Source: an uncultured Bacteroidota bacterium (GTDB lineage Bacteria; Bacteroidota; Bacteroidia; Bacteroidales; F082). Taken from it: a stretch of 64,000 nt of DNA. The notes beneath the pieces are model-generated. The model was not told where the DNA came from and made no database searches. It was given only the letters and a program-made list of their open reading frames with translations. Location of the stretch: contig CAITDJ010000097.1 of assembly GCA_903891085.1 (NCBI GenBank), positions 1 through 64,000 of the forward strand. Direction: 5' to 3'. The position numbers and the translations under genes were made by a program. Positions 60,080 to 64,000 of this stretch are shown piece after piece (the first letter of the stretch is position 1; every line of letters starts with the position of its first letter).

Positions 60080-60484
60080 ATGGAAGAAAGAGTAAATCAT
60101 ATTATTGAAGAAGCTGTCGTCAAACCACAGGCACCGCCTCCTGCTCCTAAAAAGTTGAGCAGGTTTGGTAGGTTGATTACGGAGGTGTTGGGCGGAGAGT
60201 TTCTGGCATATGATTGGTCGAGACGACAATTAAACTATATCGTTTTTCTGGCTGCTGTTGGGGTTGTTTATATTTCGAATAGCTACTATGCAGAGTCGAT
60301 TGTGCGACGTATTGACGATATGAATCGTGAACTGAAAGAGTTGCATTACGAATATATCTCTTCAAAATCGAAGGTGATGAACCAAAGCAAACAGTCGGTC
60401 ATTATTAAAAAACTGGAGAATTCAGGTTTAAAAGAATCGGTGGAACCGGTTCGAAAAATCATAGCAAACAAAAAGGAACAATAG
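60080..60484 (+). CDS. ftsL: FtsL-like division protein
   Basis: A 134-residue bitopic membrane protein in the ftsL position. The N-terminal 50 residues are cytoplasmic and contain PPPAPKKLSRFGRLITEV; one membrane segment (LNYIVFLAAVGVVYISNSYY) follows near 55-75, and then a periplasmic coiled coil (RRIDDMNRELKELHYEYIS). FtsL forms the FtsQLB complex that activates septal peptidoglycan synthesis. I start at ATG 60080; an ORF start at 60047 lies within rsmH. Sequence identity is low in this family, so the call rests mainly on position and topology. Confidence 0.85.
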   Translation: MEERVNHIIEEAVVKPQAPPPAPKKLSRFGRLITEVLGGEFLAYDWSRRQLNYIVFLAAVGVVYISNSYYAESIVRRIDDMNRELKELHYEYISSKSKVMNQSKQSVIIKKLENSGLKESVEPVRKIIANKKEQ

Positions 60485-60485
60485 G

Positions 60486-62603
60486 ATGGACAGCAAGAGG
60501 GTCATATTGTTGCGTGTTTATCTGCTTTATGCAGTGATGTTGCTTTTTGGAGCGGCTATTATCGGTCGCATTGCGTATATACAATTCTGGAAAGGTGAGC
60601 AAGTGCTGGCAAAATCACTAGAACAGGAATTCAGGGTATTCAGTATCGAAGCACTTCGGGGAAATATTCTATCGGATGATGGCACCTTGCTCGCCACTTC
60701 CATTCCGATTTTCGAAGTAAGGATGGACGTTGGATCGCCAAATATTGAACAGATCACCTTCGACCGGGAAGTAGATTCATTGGCCATTTGCTTGTCGAAA
60801 TTATTCAGTGAAACCTCAAAAAACGAATATTTGACCGAATTGCGAAATGCAAGGCGCGAAGGAAACAGATATATGTTGATTAAAAACAAGGTTACTTACG
60901 AGGAATTAAAACAACTAAGGGATTTCCCTATCATCCGCAAAGGAAAATATAAGGGTGGGTTGATTTTGGTTCAGCACGACCGGCGTGAAAAACCATTTAA
61001 GGAATTGGCCAGCAGAACGATAGGTTATACAAACAGCGTTGAGAATCTTTTCGTTGGGATTGAGGGCGCGTATCAGGATCAGTTAAAAGGTACCGAGGGG
61101 AAACAGTTGAGGCGCAAGATAAACCATGGTGACTGGAAACCGGTATTTGATGCCAACGAACTGGAGCCACAAAATGGCAAGGATGTGGTTACCTGTATCG
61201 ATATTATCATTCAGGATGTGGCGGAGGGTGCCTTACGAAGGAATCTTACTGAAAACAATGCAAAGCAGGGCTGTGCCATCCTCATGGAGGTAGAAACCGG
61301 TCAGATAAAAGCCATTGCCAACCTGGTACGTGATGACAAAACAGGTGAATATAACGAAACCTATAATTATGCTGTTGCTGAAAGTGTTGAGCCCGGTTCC
61401 ACTTTTAAGCTGGCTTCGATATTGGCACTTCTCGATGATAATAAAGTAAGCATCAATGATCATTTATATATTGGAAATGGTCAAACCATGTACCACAACC
61501 GTGTAATGAAAGATGTACATGGCATTCGTGATGGAAATATTACAGTGGCAGAAGCTTTCGAGCAATCATCCAATGTTGGTATCTCAAAGTTGGTCTACAA
61601 TGCCTATAAAAATAACCCCGAGGCATACATCAACAAACTTTACAGTTTTGGCATCAATAAACCGCTGGGCATTGAGTTGGCAGGAGAAGCAAAACCGTAT
61701 ATAAAACATCCTTCTGATAAGGAAAACTGGTACGGTACCAGCCTACCCTGGATGTCGATAGGCTATGAACTCACCATAACACCCCTGCAAATGCTCACAT
61801 TTTATAATGCAGTTGCGAACAATGGCAGGATGTTGAAACCCATGTTTGTGAAAGAGATACGACAAGGTGGTGCTGCAGTGAAAACGATCGAACCTGTTGT
61901 GCTCAACGAAGCCATTGCTTCGAAACAGGCCATTGCGCTGGCAAAACAACTGTTAGAAAGGGTCGTGGAGCGTGGGACCGGAAAATCGTTGAAAAAAAGC
62001 CCCTTCAAAATCGCAGGTAAAACCGGTACTGCACAAATTGCATCAGGGAAAGCCGGTTACAACAAAACGAATTACAACGCCTCTTTTGTGGGATATTTTC
62101 CGGCCAACAATCCCAAATATTCGTGTATTGTGGTTGTGAATAATCCATCGATGGGTAAAATCTATGGTGGAGCGGTGGCAGCACCGGTTTTCAAGGAGAT
62201 TGCTGACAAAATTTTTGCAACCCGTCTCAATATTCATGATAATGAGTTGAGAAAAGATACAATACCTGATTCTATTCCGATCTATCATGGCCCCGCTTTT
62301 TTCGAAGATGTTCATGAAATGTACGCCATGTTAGGGATTAAGACAGATAACCGCGCCTTCAATAATGAATGGATTGTATCGCAGGGCACACATGATAATG
62401 TCATGCTGGAATCATACAAATCTTATCCCGATTCGATGCCTGATTTCTCAGGAATGACATTAAAAGATGCAGTGTATTTGATTGAACAATTGGGACTTAA
62501 GCCTGAAATTCACGGGAACGGACAAGTGGTTTGGCAGTCGATTCCTTCAGGATCGTTAAAAGTTCCGGGTCAGATTATTGAATTGAAACTGAATAATTTA
62601 TAA
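60486..62603 (+). CDS. ftsI: Septal peptidoglycan transpeptidase (PBP3/FtsI) with PASTA domain
   Basis: A 705-residue class B penicillin-binding protein. One N-terminal membrane helix (YLLYAVMLLFGAAIIGRIAY), then the pedestal domain, then the transpeptidase: SxxK in EPGSTFKLAS near 302 (active Ser), SxN in EQSSNVGIS near 361 and KTGTA in IAGKTGTAQIAS near 512. Residues about 640-705 are a PASTA domain (MPDFSGMTLKDAVYLIEQLG) that is absent from E. coli FtsI. It cross-links peptidoglycan at the septum with FtsW. Its stop overlaps the murE start (TAATG). Confidence 0.96.
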   Translation: MDSKRVILLRVYLLYAVMLLFGAAIIGRIAYIQFWKGEQVLAKSLEQEFRVFSIEALRGNILSDDGTLLATSIPIFEVRMDVGSPNIEQITFDREVDSLAICLSKLFSETSKNEYLTELRNARREGNRYMLIKNKVTYEELKQLRDFPIIRKGKYKGGLILVQHDRREKPFKELASRTIGYTNSVENLFVGIEGAYQDQLKGTEGKQLRRKINHGDWKPVFDANELEPQNGKDVVTCIDIIIQDVAEGALRRNLTENNAKQGCAILMEVETGQIKAIANLVRDDKTGEYNETYNYAVAESVEPGSTFKLASILALLDDNKVSINDHLYIGNGQTMYHNRVMKDVHGIRDGNITVAEAFEQSSNVGISKLVYNAYKNNPEAYINKLYSFGINKPLGIELAGEAKPYIKHPSDKENWYGTSLPWMSIGYELTITPLQMLTFYNAVANNGRMLKPMFVKEIRQGGAAVKTIEPVVLNEAIASKQAIALAKQLLERVVERGTGKSLKKSPFKIAGKTGTAQIASGKAGYNKTNYNASFVGYFPANNPKYSCIVVVNNPSMGKIYGGAVAAPVFKEIADKIFATRLNIHDNELRKDTIPDSIPIYHGPAFFEDVHEMYAMLGIKTDNRAFNNEWIVSQGTHDNVMLESYKSYPDSMPDFSGMTLKDAVYLIEQLGLKPEIHGNGQVVWQSIPSGSLKVPGQIIELKLNNL

Positions 62604-64000
62604 TGAAGAGGCTTGGAGATATATTAGTTGGCTGTAAGATAATTGAAACTATCGGTTCGTTGGAACTGTTGGTTTCAAAACTGGTTTTCGATTCGAGGCA
62701 TGCCGATCGTGATTGCATGTTTTTTGCAGTAAAAGGTACCGTCGCCGATGGGCATCAATATATTCAGAAAGCGGTTGAGTTGGGCGCTACAGCCATTGTT
62801 TGTGAAAGTTTACCGTCATTGCTGCATCCTGTTGTAACATATATTGTTGTTTCTGATTCTGCGCAATGCTTGTCAAAGGCGGCTTCTTCATTTTATGATC
62901 ATCCTTCTGCAAAACTGAAACTTGTTGGTGTCACCGGAACCAACGGAAAAACTACGATCGCCACTTTATTGTTTCGTCTTTTCATAGCTGCCGGATTCCA
63001 TTGCGGATTGCTTTCGACAATCGAAAACAAAATCGGAAACAGAACCATCGCCTCAACCCATACCACGCCCGATGCGATAGCCATCAATAGTATGCTGAAT
63101 GATATGGTAGGTGAAGGTTGTGCCTATGCTTTTATGGAAGTGAGTTCACACGCCATCGACCAAAACCGTACTACCGGCCTGAGTTTTAGCGGTGGCATTT
63201 TCACCAATCTTACGCACGATCACCTCGATTATCACAAGACATTTGCTGCTTATCGTGATGTGAAAAAACGTTTTTTCGATGAATTACCGTCCACTGCCTT
63301 TGCACTCATCAACGCCGATGACCGCAATGGAAGTGTGATGGTTCAAAACTGCAATGCCACAGTTTCGGAATATTCGTTGAGCGGCGATGCCGATTTCAAA
63401 GGGAAAGTGATCGAAAACCGTTTTGAGGGACTCGTATTAAATATCAATGGCAAAGAGGTGTTTACCAGGCTCATCGGCAGGTTTAATGCCAGTAATTTCT
63501 TGGCAATCTATGGTGCAGCAAGTTTGTTGGGCTTGTCGGTTGACGAAATATTAAAAGAACTCAGCCTGTTAAAAAGTGCCGAAGGCCGATTCGAATTTGT
63601 TCGTTCGGGTGATGGTATCGTTGGCATTGTCGATTATGCACATACCCCAGATGCCCTCGAGAATGTGTTGAAAACCATTCAGGAGATTCGTACCCCTGAT
63701 GAACAAATAATCACTGTTGCTGGTGCAGGTGGTGACCGCGATTCAAAGAAGCGTCCTGAGATGGCCAGGATTGCTGCAACGCTGAGTGATCGGTTTATCA
63801 TCACTTCTGATAATCCGCGTACCGAAGATCCGATGCAGATTATCAGAGATATGCAACAAGGTGTTCCGGTAAATCTATATAATAAAACACTGACAATCGC
63901 TGACAGACACGAAGCCATCCGCACAGCTGTGGCTTTTGCGAAGGCAGGTGATATCATTCTGGTGGCTGGTAAAGGCCATGAAAAATATCAGGAAATCAAC
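62603..64000 (+). CDS. murE: UDP-MurNAc-tripeptide synthetase (meso-DAP adding), partial at window end
   Basis: Adds the third amino acid to UDP-MurNAc-dipeptide. The reading frame is open from ATG 62603 to the last base of the window (466 codons), so about 20-30 residues are cut off. Marks: LVFDSRHADRDCMFFAVKG, P-loop GVTGTNGKTTIATLL near 108-122, MEVSSHAIDQNRT, TNLTHDHLDYHKTF and DYAHTPDALENVL. DNPRTEDP near residue 403 is the meso-diaminopimelate specificity motif (DNPR). It overlaps the ftsI stop by one base. Confidence 0.95.
   Translation, partial: MKRLGDILVGCKIIETIGSLELLVSKLVFDSRHADRDCMFFAVKGTVADGHQYIQKAVELGATAIVCESLPSLLHPVVTYIVVSDSAQCLSKAASSFYDHPSAKLKLVGVTGTNGKTTIATLLFRLFIAAGFHCGLLSTIENKIGNRTIASTHTTPDAIAINSMLNDMVGEGCAYAFMEVSSHAIDQNRTTGLSFSGGIFTNLTHDHLDYHKTFAAYRDVKKRFFDELPSTAFALINADDRNGSVMVQNCNATVSEYSLSGDADFKGKVIENRFEGLVLNINGKEVFTRLIGRFNASNFLAIYGAASLLGLSVDEILKELSLLKSAEGRFEFVRSGDGIVGIVDYAHTPDALENVLKTIQEIRTPDEQIITVAGAGGDRDSKKRPEMARIAATLSDRFIITSDNPRTEDPMQIIRDMQQGVPVNLYNKTLTIADRHEAIRTAVAFAKAGDIILVAGKGHEKYQEIN

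Overview
The window is chromosomal DNA of a member of the phylum Bacteroidota, most likely Bacteroidales-like. The order is inferred from gene content only; no rRNA gene is present. The evidence is: a MurF-alanine racemase fusion at 26446; a type IX secretion C-terminal sorting domain at 52931; a SusC/CarboxypepD-type TonB-dependent receptor at 17568; glycine-lipid type acyltransferases at 56546-58384; separate small and large methylmalonyl-CoA mutase subunits; and at least twenty upstream motifs of the form TAnnTTTG, the Bacteroidota -7 promoter element. MurE carries DNPRTEDP, which points to meso-diaminopimelate peptidoglycan. There are no tRNAs, CRISPR arrays, insertion sequences or phage genes that I can see; the region reads as housekeeping DNA with several less-studied genes.

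Layout. 1-8640: a frame-broken lipoprotein gene, an acyl-CoA ligase/carrier/acyltransferase fusion, obg, a TonB-C-like protein coupled to a PAP2 phosphatase, a SAM-hydroxide adenosyltransferase, phoH and purC. 8661-12753 (minus): SirB1-family protein, then yicC-gmk-MDR oxidoreductase-nadD. 12864-16750: TPR protein, cardiolipin synthase-like protein, ornithine aminotransferase. 16838-20434 (minus): superoxide dismutase, TonB receptor, L28. 20645-28938: SlyD-like isomerase, a receiver-receiver-ATP-grasp protein, a cytidylate-kinase-like protein, pdxA and murF-alr. 28964-35924 (minus): a glycan/glycolipid assembly block (GT-C protein, two flippase-like proteins, FrhB-like iron-sulphur protein, methyltransferase, GT2). 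36202-42548: Hsp20, a small unknown protein, an SDR, a thioredoxin-like protein, panC-panD-flippase-rfaE2, and RlmI. 42678-50090: coiled-coil lipoprotein, mutA-mutB, diadenosine-tetraphosphatase-like phosphatase, gpmA, polysaccharide deacetylase. 50112-58384: mutS2, a T9SS cargo protein, propionyl-CoA carboxylase beta and biotin carrier, then glsA-glsB-engB on the minus strand. 58714-64000: the start of the division and cell wall cluster mraZ-rsmH-ftsL-ftsI-murE, cut by the window end.

How genes work together. pccB plus the biotin carrier and mutAB are steps of propionate/methylmalonyl-CoA/succinyl-CoA interconversion, although no biotin carboxylase or epimerase is in the window. The mra cluster and murF-alr build peptidoglycan. 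The 28964-35924 block, rfaE2, the glycine-lipid pair, the PlsC fusion and the cardiolipin synthase all concern the envelope.

The items I would look at first are: the receiver/ATP-grasp protein at 21395, which lacks the usual phosphohistidine domain; the structured leader in front of pccB at 53955-54025; the surface-glycan block at 28964-35924; three TGGGN-type repeats at 10-base spacing in front of mraZ, matching a MraZ operator; and tandem hairpins in the empty stretch 52542-52930. None of these is proven to be new. Identifications rest on recognising motifs by eye, without database searches.
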